From positions 124,001 to 188,000 of the forward strand of contig JACKKB010000007.1 in assembly GCA_020637635.1 (NCBI GenBank): a stretch of 64,000 nt of DNA, given 5' to 3'. Made by a program: the position numbers and the translations under genes. A model generated the notes under the pieces. It saw nothing but the letters and a program-made list of their open reading frames with translations. It did not search any database and had not been told where the DNA came from. The DNA is from Albidovulum sp. (lineage in GTDB: Bacteria > Pseudomonadota > Alphaproteobacteria > Rhodobacterales > Rhodobacteraceae). Each line of letters starts with the position of its first letter. Within the stretch, counting starts at the first letter, position 1. This document shows, in pieces, positions 1 to 8,981 of the stretch.

Positions 1-359
1 ATCGGTCGCAGAAGATGGGCGGGATCGCCGAGGCACCAGAGCAGCGGCGGCGGATCGGCGATGTCGGCCAGAAGCCGCGGATAGCCGGGCGCGCCACGAA
101 AGAGCGCACGCGCGCCGACCTGGCGGGCGGCTTTCATCTCGGCCAGGGCGACGCCTTCGGGGCAGGCGTCATAGCCGGAAAGTCCGGCACTGCGGGCGAT
201 GTCGGGCAGGGCGTCGAGAGCGGCAGCGGCCGAACCGTGTTCGGCCATCAGGCGCCAGAACGTGGCGATGCCGACCCTTCGGGAGCGAATGAGACGAAGC
301 CACGACAGTCTGTCATCTTCCGTGGTGGGTGGGGTGAAGGGGGTGGGGTAAGAAAACAA
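1..359 (-). CDS. dprA: DNA-processing protein DprA, N-terminal part (cut by window edge)
   Basis: On the minus strand the frame reads TEDDRLSWLRLIRSRRVG and then an N-terminal helical domain leading to a segment like APGYPRLLADIADPPPLLWC, typical of the start of DprA/Smf. DprA loads RecA onto single-stranded DNA taken up in transformation. The Rossmann-like domain lies beyond the window. The only reasonable start in frame is TTG at 359, with a GAGG about 11 bases upstream; an in-frame stop lies just before it. It follows tldD in the same orientation with about 190 bp between them. Identity is by recognition of the N-terminal domain only. Confidence 0.75.
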   Translation of the reverse strand, partial: MFSYPTPFTPPTTEDDRLSWLRLIRSRRVGIATFWRLMAEHGSAAAALDALPDIARSAGLSGYDACPEGVALAEMKAARQVGARALFRGAPGYPRLLADIADPPPLLWCLGDPAHLLRP

Positions 360-553
360 ACCTTGTACCCTCGTGCCTTCGCCTCATTCGCAGGGTCACT
401 ATTGGCGCGCTAAGGTTAACGGGTGGTTACGATTCGCGGCCGAATTTTCACCTTTCAGGTTATTTCCTTTCCGGCTTCTCGCCGACCGAAGGGGGCGGAC
501 GCCCCGGGGCGCGGATCGACTGCGCCCAAAGGCAAGGCATGGCCCCGCCCGGC

Positions 554-1975
554 TCAGGCCGCGGAGCCGCCGACCGTGAGTCCGCCGATCAGCAGGGTCG
601 GCTGGCCGACGCCGACCGGCACCCACTGGCCGGCCTTGCCGCAATTGCCGATCCCGGGATCCAGCGCCATGTCGTTGCCGATCGCGCGGATGTTGCGCAG
701 CGCCGTCGCCCCGTCGCCGATGAGCGTCGCACCCTTCACCGGGGCGCCGATCCTTCCGTTCCGGACCCGGTAGGCCTCGGTGCAGGAGAACACGAACTTG
801 CCGTTCGTGACATCGACCTGGCCGCCGCCGAACCCCACCGCATAGATCCCGTCCTTGACCTCGGCCACCACGCTTTCGGGCGCCGCGGTGCCACCGAGCA
901 TGATCGTGTTGGTCATTCGCGGCATCGGCACATGGGCGTAGCTCTCGCGCCGGCCGTTGCCGGTCGGCCGCGCGCCCATCAGGCGGGCGTTCTGGCGGTC
1001 CTGCATGTAGCCGACGAGCTTTCCGTCCTCGATCAGCACGTTGCGCGCCGAGGGCGTGCCCTCGTCGTCGACGCTGATCGAGCCGCGCCGGCCGGGCAGG
1101 GTTCCGTCGTCCACGACGGTGACGCCCCGGGCCGCGATCTCGCTGCCCATGAGCCCGGCGAAGACCGAGGCGCGCTTGCGGTTGGCGTCGCCCTCGAGCC
1201 CGTGGCCGATCGCCTCGTGCAGCAGAATGCCGGGCCAGCCGGCGCCGAGCGCCACGTCCATGACCCCCGCCGGCGCCGGCTCCGCCTCGAGGTTGACGAG
1301 CGCGATCCGGAGCGCCTCGCGCACCGTCGCCTGCCAGTGGTCGGGTGCGATCAGCGTCAGAAGCCCCGCCCGCCCGCCGCCGCCGTGGCTGCCGGTCTCG
1401 CGCCGCCCGCCCTGTTCGGCGATGACCGAGATGTTGAGGCGCGCCATCGGCCGTATGTCGGAGACGAGCCCGCCCTCGGGGCGCAGGATGAAGACCTCCT
1501 GAAGCGAGGCCGCGACCGAGGCCGAGACCTGCACCACCCGCGGATCGAGCCCGCGCGCGAAGGCGTCGATCTCGCCCAGAAGCGCCACCTTGGCCGGGAA
1601 ATCGGCGTCGCGCATCGGATCGAGATCGGGATAGAGGCGCCGGTTGGTGCCGGCGGGCGGTTCGGCCAGCACGCCGCCACCCGCGCCGACCGCAAGCCGC
1701 GCGGTCTCGGCCGCCCGTGTCAGAGCGGCCTCGGAGATCTCGGTCGAATGGCCATAGCCCGCGACCTCGCCGGTCACGGCGCGAAGCCCGAATCCCTCGG
1801 ACGCGTCATAGCTTGCCGTGCGCAGGCGACCGTCGTCGAAGACCAGCGCCTCCGACCGCCGGCGTTCCAGAAACAGCTCGCCATCATCGGCCCCGGCCGT
1901 CGCCCGGCGCAGAATCGCCAGCGCGCGGTCCCGGTCCAGATGCGTCTCGAAAGGAGAAAAACGGTCGTCTTCCAT
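554..1975 (-). CDS. tldD: TldD metalloprotease subunit
   Basis: 473 residues, the usual length for TldD. The metal site HEAIGH is at residues 253-258 (HExxxH) and the matching cysteine, in GNCGK, is near residue 445. In characterised systems TldD forms a heterodimeric zinc protease with TldE/PmbA that trims modified peptides and degrades unfolded peptides; no tldE is in this window. The start ATG at 1975 is 20 bases downstream of an FNR-like box. The gene is divergent from coxB, an arrangement frequent in Rhodobacterales. No disruption seen. Confidence 0.95.
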   Translation of the reverse strand: MEDDRFSPFETHLDRDRALAILRRATAGADDGELFLERRRSEALVFDDGRLRTASYDASEGFGLRAVTGEVAGYGHSTEISEAALTRAAETARLAVGAGGGVLAEPPAGTNRRLYPDLDPMRDADFPAKVALLGEIDAFARGLDPRVVQVSASVAASLQEVFILRPEGGLVSDIRPMARLNISVIAEQGGRRETGSHGGGGRAGLLTLIAPDHWQATVREALRIALVNLEAEPAPAGVMDVALGAGWPGILLHEAIGHGLEGDANRKRASVFAGLMGSEIAARGVTVVDDGTLPGRRGSISVDDEGTPSARNVLIEDGKLVGYMQDRQNARLMGARPTGNGRRESYAHVPMPRMTNTIMLGGTAAPESVVAEVKDGIYAVGFGGGQVDVTNGKFVFSCTEAYRVRNGRIGAPVKGATLIGDGATALRNIRAIGNDMALDPGIGNCGKAGQWVPVGVGQPTLLIGGLTVGGSAA

Positions 1976-1994
1976 GGCGAGCTTTCAGCGGTCC

Positions 1995-2008
1995 TTGATT
2001 TCGATCAA
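1995..2008. promoter_or_regulatory. FNR/FnrL-type box
   Basis: TTGAT-TTCG-ATCAA is a perfect 5-bp-arm palindrome with 4-bp spacer, close to the FNR consensus TTGAT-N4-ATCAA. It lies in the divergent tldD-coxB promoter region, 20 bp before tldD and about 143 bp before coxB. FnrL is the oxygen sensor of Rhodobacter, and an aerobic aa3-type oxidase operon would be a logical target. The regulatory sign cannot be told from sequence. Confidence 0.65.
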
Positions 2009-2041
2009 CAAGTGACGCCGTGCCGCAACGGTTTCACTTGT
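2008..2041. promoter_or_regulatory. 34-bp interrupted dyad upstream of coxB
   Basis: Perfect arms ACAAGTGA (2008-2015) and TCACTTGT (2034-2041) enclose a second inner pair CCGT (2018-2021) and ACGG (2028-2031) at symmetric distance. The dyad abuts the FNR-like box and could be an operator for the coxB promoter or a structure near its transcription start. No regulator is assigned. Confidence 0.45.
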
Positions 2042-2150
2042 CGGCATGCCTCTAATATGATTTTACAAAGCCCGGATACAACCGTCCGCCGCAAGGAAGG
2101 GCGGTTCTGAAAGCGGCGCCGCGACGCCGCGGCAGGAACGGGAAGAGAAA

Positions 2151-3013
2151 ATGCGCCTAGCTACCATTCTGTCCGGCCTCGCGGCCGCCGTCACCTCGAC
2201 CATCATCGCCGGCGCGGCGCTTGCGCAGGACGGGGTGCAGGGGCTTGAAATCGTCGGGGCCCCGCAGCCCGAGCACACGGGCTTCCAGCCGGCGGCGACC
2301 GAGCTTGCGCGCGACCAGCAGTGGCTCGACCACATGTTGCTCTATCTCTGCATCGCCGTCGTGGCGCTGGTCCTGACGCTGCTTCTCGTGGTGATCCTGC
2401 GCTACAACCGGCGCGCCAATCCAAGCCCGCGCGCTTCAGCCACAACACGCCGGTCGAGATCACCTGGACGATGGCTCCGGTGCTGATCCTCGTGGTGCTC
2501 GGCTCGTTCTCGCTGCCGATCCTGCGCAAGCAGCAGATCATGCCCTCGCCGGATGTGCTCATCAAGGTGACCGGCAACCAGTGGTACTGGAGCTATGAAT
2601 ATCCCGACGAGGGGATCTCGTTCGACAGCTTCCTGCTCGGCAAGGACAAGCTCGCCGAGGCCGGCTATCCGCCCGAGGATTACCTTCTTGCGGCCGACAA
2701 TGCCGTTGTCGTGCCGAAGGGCAAGAACGTCGTCGTGCAGGTCACCGGCGCCGACGTGATCCATTCCTGGGCCGTGCCGGCCTTCGCGGTGAAGCAAGAT
2801 GCCGTGCCCGGCCGCATCGCCGAGCTGTGGTTCAACGCCGAGCGCGAGGGCATCTACTTCGGCCAGTGCTCCGAGCTCTGCGGCAAGGACCACGCCTACA
2901 TGCCGATCACCGTGAAGGTGGTGAGCGAGGACGTCTACGCCGACTGGCTCGCGCGGACCAAGCAGGCCGCGCTCGGCACCTCGGCGCCGATCAGGGTGGC
3001 GGCCGGCAACTGA
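2151..3013 (+). pseudogene. coxB: cytochrome c oxidase subunit II, frame broken by one missing base
   Basis: Subunit II of the aa3 oxidase, carrying the CuA centre that accepts electrons from cytochrome c. The first frame gives a signal peptide (residues 1-25, ending ALAQ) and the first membrane hairpin up to RYNRRANP. The rest of the protein continues in another frame from about 2423 (KPARFSHNTPVEITWT). Restoring one C in the CC at 2421-2422 rejoins them as RRANPKPARF and gives 287 residues. All CuA ligands are then present: H205 (DVIHSW), C240, C244, H248 and M251 (QCSELCGKDHAYM). As written, translation ends after about 111 residues. The downstream domain is perfectly conserved, so a sequencing error is more likely than real inactivation. 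First gene of the ctaB-ctaG-coxC operon. Confidence 0.9.
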
Positions 3014-3069
3014 CGGCCGCCTGGCAGATGACGGGGCGTGCCGCCGCGGCGCCGCCCCGGGGGGAGCGA

Positions 3070-4002
3070 ATGAGCGATCTTAGCGCCATCGATCACGGCC
3101 ATGAAGCCGGCTTCGGCGACTACGTGCAGCTGCTGAAGCCGCGCGTTATGTCGCTTGTCGTCTTCACCGCGATGGTCGGGCTCATCGTCGCCCCGGTTCC
3201 CGTCCATCCCTTCGTGGCCTTCACCGCGATCCTCTTCATCGCGCTTGGCGGCGGTGCCTCGGGCGCGCTCAACATGTGGTATGACGCCGACATCGATCGC
3301 GTGATGCGGCGCACCCGCAACCGCCCGATCCCGGCCGGACGGATCGGTGGCGGCGAGGCGCTCGGCCTCGGCATCGCGCTTTCGGGCATCTCCTGCATCA
3401 TGCTGGGGCTCGCGACCAACCTGGTCGCCGGGGCCTTCCTCGCCTTCACGATCTTCTTCTATGTCGTCGTCTATACCATGTGGCTGAAGCGCTCGACGCC
3501 GCAGAACATCGTCATCGGCGGCGCCGCGGGGGCCTTTCCGCCAATGATCGGCTGGGCCTGCGCGACGGGCACCGTCTCGGTCGAATCGCTGCTGATGTTC
3601 GCGCTCATCTTCATGTGGACGCCGCCGCACTTCTGGTCGCTCGCGCTGTTCATGAAGGACGATTACTCGAAGGCCGGGGTGCCGATGCTGACGGTCACGC
3701 ACGGGCGCCGGGCGACGCGGCGCCACATCCTCGTCTACACGATCCTGCTTGCCCCGTTCGCGCTCGGACTCGCGCTGTCGCCGATCGGCGGGCCGGTGGT
3801 GCTTGCCGCCGCCGTGCTCCTCAACCTCGGTTTCATCGCCGGCGCGGTGCGCATCCTCGGGCGCGACGAAGCCACCGCCGAGGCCGACGGCTACCGCGCC
3901 GAGAAGGCCTTCTTCCGCTTTTCGCTCGCCTATCTCTTCCTGCATTTCGGTGCCCTGCTCGTCGAGGCGAGCCTCAGGGCGCACGGGCTCGGGGGCTGGT
4001 GA
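3070..4002 (+). CDS. ctaB: heme O synthase (protoheme IX farnesyltransferase)
   Basis: 310 residues. CtaB/CyoE attaches a farnesyl group to heme B, making heme O for the oxidase. The UbiA-type motif NMWYDADIDRVMRRTRNRP is near residues 75-93, and a second Asp-rich/aromatic loop, MWTPPHFWSLALFMKDDY, follows; about nine membrane segments are predicted by hydrophobicity. The start ATG at 3070 follows GGGGAG at proper distance. A longer in-frame extension upstream overlaps coxB and looks non-coding. It lies 56 bp after coxB, and its stop overlaps the next start (ATGA type). Confidence 0.95.
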   Translation: MSDLSAIDHGHEAGFGDYVQLLKPRVMSLVVFTAMVGLIVAPVPVHPFVAFTAILFIALGGGASGALNMWYDADIDRVMRRTRNRPIPAGRIGGGEALGLGIALSGISCIMLGLATNLVAGAFLAFTIFFYVVVYTMWLKRSTPQNIVIGGAAGAFPPMIGWACATGTVSVESLLMFALIFMWTPPHFWSLALFMKDDYSKAGVPMLTVTHGRRATRRHILVYTILLAPFALGLALSPIGGPVVLAAAVLLNLGFIAGAVRILGRDEATAEADGYRAEKAFFRFSLAYLFLHFGALLVEASLRAHGLGGW

Positions 4003-4175
4003 TGGCGATCGCGCGCGAGCACGAGCTTCACCACCGCCGCCGCGGCCGCAACTTCGGCCTCGGCTTCGTGCTGATCGGTTTCGTGGCACTGGTGTTCGGC
4101 CTGACGATCGTGAAGGTCTCGCATCAGGATGCCCATGGCAATCCGCCGGGCACCAGCCAGGGGGCGGGCAATTGA
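4002..4175 (+). CDS. small single-span oxidase-associated protein (CoxF-like)
   Basis: 57 residues with a basic N-terminus (HELHHRRRGRNFG), one membrane helix at about residues 20-38 (LGFVLIGFVALVFGLTIVKV), and a Gly/Pro-rich tail. It overlaps ctaB at the start and ctaG at the stop, so it is translationally coupled within the operon. Small one-span proteins occupy this position in many Rhodobacterales and are sometimes named CoxF; the name is given from position and shape, not from a motif. A role in oxidase assembly is inferred from context. Confidence 0.75.
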   Translation: MAIAREHELHHRRRGRNFGLGFVLIGFVALVFGLTIVKVSHQDAHGNPPGTSQGAGN

Positions 4176-4750
4176 CCCGGCCGGGCGGCAACAGCCGCAC
4201 CGCGGCGATCCTGATCGGGATCGTGGTGACGATGGGCGCGCTCGCCTGGGCGGCGGTGCCCTTCTACAGCTGGTTCTGCCGCGTCACCGGCTACGGCGGC
4301 ACGACGAACGTCGCGACCGAGGGCGCCACAAGGGTCCTGGACCAGACCGTCACGGTGCGGTTCGACGCCAATACCGACCCCGCGATGCCCTGGGAGTTCA
4401 AGCCGGTCCAACGGCAGATGACCCTGAAGATCGGCGAGACCGGCATGGCCTTCTTCGAAGCCTACAACCCGACCGACCACACTATCGCGGGCACCGCGGC
4501 CTACAACGTCGCGCCCGACCTGGCCGGTTACTACTTCAACAAGATCCAGTGTTTCTGCTTCACCGAGCAGGTCCTGAAGCCGCACGAACGCGTCCAGATG
4601 CCGGTGATCTTCTATGTCGATCCCGAGATGATGGACGATGCCGATGCCCGCGACATCCGCGACATCACCCTCAGCTACACGTTCTACCAGACCGAGCTTC
4701 CGAAGGATCAGGCGAGCCTTTCGCCCGCTGACGGCGCAACCTATAACTAA
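4172..4750 (+). CDS. ctaG: cytochrome c oxidase assembly protein CtaG/Cox11
   Basis: 192 residues: one N-terminal membrane helix (about 12-32) and a periplasmic domain with the copper-binding CFCF motif at 127-130 (QCFCFTEQ). Cox11 delivers copper to the CuB site of subunit I. The start is TTG at 4172, inside the stop of the preceding small gene and preceded by GGGGCGGG; no ATG is available near the family N-terminus. It belongs to the coxB-ctaB-ctaG-coxC operon. Confidence 0.93.
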   Translation: MTRPGGNSRTAAILIGIVVTMGALAWAAVPFYSWFCRVTGYGGTTNVATEGATRVLDQTVTVRFDANTDPAMPWEFKPVQRQMTLKIGETGMAFFEAYNPTDHTIAGTAAYNVAPDLAGYYFNKIQCFCFTEQVLKPHERVQMPVIFYVDPEMMDDADARDIRDITLSYTFYQTELPKDQASLSPADGATYN

Positions 4751-4771
4751 GGCCAAATCAGGGAAACCGAC

Positions 4772-5575
4772 ATGGCGCACGAGAAGAACCACGACTACCA
4801 CATTCTCCACCCCTCCATCTGGCCGCTTCTCGGTGCGCTGGGCGGCTTCGTCCTGCTCTTCGGGGCGGTGCTCTGGATGCACCATATCACGCCCTTCGTC
4901 TTCCTGATCGGGTTGGCGATGGTGCTCTACGTGATGTACGGCTGGTGGGCCGACGTCGTCCACGAGGGCGAGACCGGCGATCACACCCCGGTGGTGCGGA
5001 TCGGCCTGCGCTATGGCTTCATCCTCTTCATCATGTCCGAAGTGATGTTCTTCTCGGCCTGGTTCTGGACCTTCTTCAAGCACGCGCTCTACCCGATGGG
5101 GCCGAACAGCCCGGCCGTCGACGGTGTCTGGCCGCCGGCCGGGATCGAGACCTTCGACCCCTGGCACCTGCCGCTGATGAACACGTTGATCCTGCTCTGC
5201 TCGGGGGCCGCGGCGACCTGGGCCCACCATGCCATCGCGCATGAGAACAACCGCAAGGACATGGTCAACGGTCTCGCGCTCGCGGTCGTGCTCGGGCTCT
5301 TCTTCACCGTGCTGCAGGCCTTCGAATACAGCCATGCCGCCTTCGGCTTTGCCGGCAATATCTACGGCGCCTCCTTCTTCATGGCGACGGGATTCCACGG
5401 CGCCCATGTGATCATCGGCACGATCTTCCTCCTGGTCTGCATGATCCGCGCGATGAAGGGGCAGTTCACGCCCGAACAGCACGTCGGCTTCGAGGCGGCG
5501 GCCTGGTACTGGCACTTCGTCGACGTCGTCTGGCTCTTCCTCTTCGCCGCGATCTACGTCTGGGGCAGCGCCTGA
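4772..5575 (+). CDS. coxC: cytochrome c oxidase subunit III
   Basis: 267 residues with seven hydrophobic segments, opening MAHEKNHDYHILHPSIWP as in alphaproteobacterial subunit III and ending with the conserved WYWHFVDVVWLFLFAAIYVW region. Subunit III stabilises the catalytic core and its proton uptake path. It starts 21 bp after ctaG. Subunit I (ctaD) is not in this window, as is usual for Rhodobacter, where it is encoded elsewhere. Confidence 0.96.
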   Translation: MAHEKNHDYHILHPSIWPLLGALGGFVLLFGAVLWMHHITPFVFLIGLAMVLYVMYGWWADVVHEGETGDHTPVVRIGLRYGFILFIMSEVMFFSAWFWTFFKHALYPMGPNSPAVDGVWPPAGIETFDPWHLPLMNTLILLCSGAAATWAHHAIAHENNRKDMVNGLALAVVLGLFFTVLQAFEYSHAAFGFAGNIYGASFFMATGFHGAHVIIGTIFLLVCMIRAMKGQFTPEQHVGFEAAAWYWHFVDVVWLFLFAAIYVWGSA

Positions 5576-5598
5576 GACCGAGGCCGGCAACGACTTGA

Positions 5599-5622
5599 AA
5601 GCGCGGGGGAGACCCCGCGCTT
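5599..5622 (+). terminator. perfect 10-bp hairpin between coxC and surf1
   Basis: AAGCGCGGGG (5599-5608), tetraloop GAGA, CCCCGCGCTT (5613-5622). There is no T-run after it, so it is more likely a 3'-end stabiliser or attenuating structure for the cox mRNA than a full terminator. Confidence 0.55.
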
Positions 5623-5640
5623 CGCCTTTGAGGTTGCGTG

Positions 5641-6321
5641 ATGCGTCGCTACATCGGCCCCCTGATCCTCGGCCTCGGCGGGATCGCCATACTCGTCTCG
5701 CTGGGGCTCTGGCAGGTTCGCAGGCTCGCCTGGAAAGAGGCGCTTCTGGCTGCGATCGAGACCAAGATCGCGGCTGCACCGGTGCCCCTCGATACGCTTC
5801 CCGCACCCGATCCGAAGGCCGATATCTATCGCTCCGTCAGCCTCTCGGGCCGGACCACCGGGCAGGAAATCCTCGTCCTGTCGGGGCAGGCGGGGCTCGG
5901 TGCCGGCTATGAGGTGATCGACGCCTTCGAGACGGCGGCGGGGCGACGTGTGCTTATCGACCGCGGCTTCGTGCCCGAGGCCGCCCGCGACCAGCCCCGC
6001 CCGCCGGTCGCGCTCTCGGTCACGGGCAACCTGCACTGGCCGCAAGAGGTCGATGCCTATACGCCGCCGCCCGATGCCGCGACTGGCCTCTGGTTCGCCC
6101 GCGACGTGCCGGCCATGGCCGCCGCGCTCGGCACCGAGCCGGTTCTGGTGGTGCTGAAATCGGCCGCCGGCGACGCGCAGGGGATCGACCCCGTCCCGGT
6201 CGATACCGGAGCGATCCGGAACGACCACCTGAACTATGCCATAACCTGGTTTTCGCTCGCCCTGGTGTGGGCGGGGATGACACTCCTGCTTCTCTGGCGT
6301 ATCAGGCGAAGGACGAACTGA
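5641..6321 (+). CDS. surf1: SURF1 family protein
   Basis: 226 residues with two terminal membrane helices (about 6-24, GPLILGLGGIAILVSLGLWQ, and 200-218, WFSLALVWAGMTLLLLWRI) flanking a soluble domain, the classic SURF1 layout. SURF1/Shy1 helps insert heme a into subunit I. The ATG at 5641 is preceded by an in-frame GTG at 5638; either is possible. It is 65 bp after coxC, past a hairpin, and 9 bp before thrC, so it ties the oxidase genes to thrC. Confidence 0.93.
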   Translation: MRRYIGPLILGLGGIAILVSLGLWQVRRLAWKEALLAAIETKIAAAPVPLDTLPAPDPKADIYRSVSLSGRTTGQEILVLSGQAGLGAGYEVIDAFETAAGRRVLIDRGFVPEAARDQPRPPVALSVTGNLHWPQEVDAYTPPPDAATGLWFARDVPAMAAALGTEPVLVVLKSAAGDAQGIDPVPVDTGAIRNDHLNYAITWFSLALVWAGMTLLLLWRIRRRTN

Positions 6322-6330
6322 GGAATACCG

Positions 6331-7722
6331 ATGCGTTACGTTTCCACGCGGGGTCAGGCACCCGTTCTCGAGTTTGACGCCGCGATGCTGACCGGCCTCG
6401 CCCGCGACGGCGGGCTCTATGTGCCCGAGACCGTGCCGGAACTTGCGCCCGCGGAGATCGCCGCCCTTTCCGGGCTCGGCTACGAGGAAACCGCGCTCCG
6501 CGTCATGCGCCCCTTCACCGGTGCCGCCTTCACCGAGACCGAACTGACCCGCGCAATCGAGACCGCCTATCGCGGCTTTGGCCACGCCGCGCGGGCGCCG
6601 CTCGTGCAACTCGCGGCCAACCATTTCCTGCTTGAGCTCTTCCACGGGCCGACGCTCGCGTTCAAGGACTTCGCGATGCAGCTCATCGGCCAGCTCTTCC
6701 AGATCGCGCTGGCGCGCGAGGGGCGGCGCATTACCATCGTCGGCGCGACCTCCGGCGATACCGGATCGGCGGCGATCGAGGCCTTCCGCGGCCTCGACAA
6801 TGTCGATGTCTTCATCCTCTTCCCCGAGGGCCGCGTCTCGGACGTGCAGCGCCGGCAGATGACGACCCCGTCCGAGGCCAATGTCCACGCCATCGCGCTT
6901 CAGGGCGATTTCGACGATTGTCAGGCGCGGCTGAAGGACATGTTCAACGATTTCGCGTTCCGCGACGCCGTCGGGCTTGCCGGCGTCAACTCGATCAACT
7001 GGGCGCGGGTGCTGGCGCAGGTGGTCTACTACTTCACCTCGGCCGTCTCGCTCGGCGCGCCCGACAGGGCCATGAGCTTCACCGTGCCCACCGGCAATTT
7101 CGGCGACATCTTCGCGGGATACATCGCCAAGCGCATGGGTCTGCCGGTCGCCGACCTCGTCGTGGCCACCAACCAGAACGACATCCTTCACCGCTGCCTG
7201 ACGACGGGGCGCTACGAGACACGCGGCGTCACGCCCTCGATCTCGCCCTCCATGGACATCCAGGTCTCGTCGAATTTCGAGCGCGCGCTCTTCGATGCCT
7301 ATGGCCGCGACAGCGCGACCGTGGCGGACGCGATGGAAGAGCTGAAGGCGACCGGCCGCTTCGCCGTCGGCGACAATGCGCTGTCAGGCCTGCGCGCCAA
7401 CTTCCGCTCGGGCCGCGTGTCCGAGGACGAGACGCTGGCCGCGATCGCCCGCTACCGCACGGCTACCGGCGAGCTTCTCTGCCCGCACAGCGCCGTCGGT
7501 GTCGCGGTTGCCGACCGCCTCCGCGATCCGGCGACGCCGATGATCACGCTCGCCACCGCCCATCCGGCGAAGTTCCCCGATGCCGTGGAACGTGCCGCCG
7601 GAATCCGCCCGGCACTGCCACCCCGCATGGCCAATCTCTTCTCGCTGCCCGAACGGATGACGGTCTTGCCGAACGACCTCGCGACGCTCGAGCGCTTCGT
7701 GCAGGAAAGGCGTCGGCAGTGA
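6331..7722 (+). CDS. thrC: threonine synthase
   Basis: 463 residues, the long ThrC form. The opening MRYVSTRGQAPVLEFDAAM and DGGLYVPE and the PLP-lysine region LAFKDFAMQ (Lys112) are typical. It converts O-phosphohomoserine to threonine in the cytoplasm. The stop overlaps the start of the following peptidase by 4 bp (GTGA). The thrC-M16 peptidase pair after surf1 is a conserved Rhodobacterales order. Confidence 0.96.
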   Translation: MRYVSTRGQAPVLEFDAAMLTGLARDGGLYVPETVPELAPAEIAALSGLGYEETALRVMRPFTGAAFTETELTRAIETAYRGFGHAARAPLVQLAANHFLLELFHGPTLAFKDFAMQLIGQLFQIALAREGRRITIVGATSGDTGSAAIEAFRGLDNVDVFILFPEGRVSDVQRRQMTTPSEANVHAIALQGDFDDCQARLKDMFNDFAFRDAVGLAGVNSINWARVLAQVVYYFTSAVSLGAPDRAMSFTVPTGNFGDIFAGYIAKRMGLPVADLVVATNQNDILHRCLTTGRYETRGVTPSISPSMDIQVSSNFERALFDAYGRDSATVADAMEELKATGRFAVGDNALSGLRANFRSGRVSEDETLAAIARYRTATGELLCPHSAVGVAVADRLRDPATPMITLATAHPAKFPDAVERAAGIRPALPPRMANLFSLPERMTVLPNDLATLERFVQERRRQ

Positions 7723-8981
7723 GCGCGCGTCTGGCGACCCTCTCGAACGGTCTGCGGATCGTCACCGAGCACATGCCGGGCGTCGCCTCGGCCTCGATCG
7801 GCATCTGGCTGGCGGCCGGCGGGCGCCACGAGCGACCCGAGCAGAACGGCATCGCCCATTTCCTCGAACACATGGCCTTCAAGGGCACCGCACGCCGCAG
7901 CGCCTTTCGGATCGCCGAGGAGATCGAGGATGTGGGCGGCTACATCAACGCCTATACCTCGCGCGAGATGACGGCCTATTACGCGCGGGTTCTGGGCGCT
8001 GACGTGCCGCTTGCGCTCGACGTCGTCTCCGACATCGTGCTCAATCCAGTCTTCGACCCGAGGGAGATCGAGACCGAGCGCCACGTGATCCTGCAGGAGA
8101 TCGGCCAGGCGCTCGACACGCCCGACGACATCGTCTTCGACTGGCTGCAGGAGGCCGCCTATCCGGACCAGCCGATCGGCCGCACCATCCTCGGCCCGGC
8201 GGCGCAGGTCTCGGGTTTCGGCCGCGAGGACCTGACGCACTTCGTCGGCACCCACTACGGGCCCGGCCAGATGATCCTGGCCGCCGCCGGCGACGTCGAT
8301 CACGACGCTCTCGTGCGTTCGGCCGAGACGATCTTCGGCCATCTCCCGTCGCTGACCCCGCCTCCGGCCGAGCCCGCACGCTGGATCGGTGGCGAGCGGC
8401 GCGAGCTGAAGCCGCTCGAACAGGTCCATTTCACGCTCGGGTTCGAGGCCCCGAGCGTGCGCGACGCGTCCTTCCATACCGCCCAGGTCTATGCGACCGC
8501 TCTCGGCGGCGGCATGTCCTCGCGGCTGTTCCAGAAGGTGCGCGAGGAGCGGGGGCTCTGCTATTCGATCTATGCCCAGGCCGGCGCCTATGACGATACC
8601 GGCATGATCACCCTCTACGCCGGCACCTCGGGCGGGGAGGTGGCCGACCTGGCCCATCTGACGATCGACGAGATGCGCCGCGCGGCAGACGACATGGACG
8701 AGGCCGAGGTGGCGCGCGCCCGCGCCCAGCTGAAGGCGGGGCTCCTGATGGGGCTCGAAAGCCCCTCGGCGCGCGCCGAACGCATCGCCCGGCACGTCGC
8801 GATCTGGGGCGAAGTTCAGGATGTCGCCATCTCGGTGGCAGAGATCGAGGCCGTCTCGCGCGCCGATACCCGGGCCTTTGCCGAATCCGTCGCTGCCGGC
8901 TCTGCCATGGCGCTTGCCCTCTACGGCCCCGCCGAGACCGCCCCGCCGCGCGACGCGCTGCGCGAACGGCTCGCCGCATGA
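7719..8981 (+). CDS. M16 family zinc peptidase (processing-peptidase type)
   Basis: 420 residues starting at GTG 7719, overlapping thrC by 4 bp. The inverted zinc motif HFLEH is at residues 47-51 in GIAHFLEHMAFKGT, and the downstream glutamate region lies in the usual place. The C-terminal half contains the R/Y-type region GLCYSIYAQAGAY. It resembles the beta subunit of mitochondrial processing peptidase; the bacterial role is not settled. Intact by length. Confidence 0.92.
   Translation: MSARLATLSNGLRIVTEHMPGVASASIGIWLAAGGRHERPEQNGIAHFLEHMAFKGTARRSAFRIAEEIEDVGGYINAYTSREMTAYYARVLGADVPLALDVVSDIVLNPVFDPREIETERHVILQEIGQALDTPDDIVFDWLQEAAYPDQPIGRTILGPAAQVSGFGREDLTHFVGTHYGPGQMILAAAGDVDHDALVRSAETIFGHLPSLTPPPAEPARWIGGERRELKPLEQVHFTLGFEAPSVRDASFHTAQVYATALGGGMSSRLFQKVREERGLCYSIYAQAGAYDDTGMITLYAGTSGGEVADLAHLTIDEMRRAADDMDEAEVARARAQLKAGLLMGLESPSARAERIARHVAIWGEVQDVAISVAEIEAVSRADTRAFAESVAAGSAMALALYGPAETAPPRDALRERLAA

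Noticed and set aside
539..2110. Long plus-strand reading of 523 codons opposite tldD
   Set aside because: It is the antisense of tldD; the protein is His/Arg/Asp-rich without family motifs, a usual effect of GC-rich third positions.
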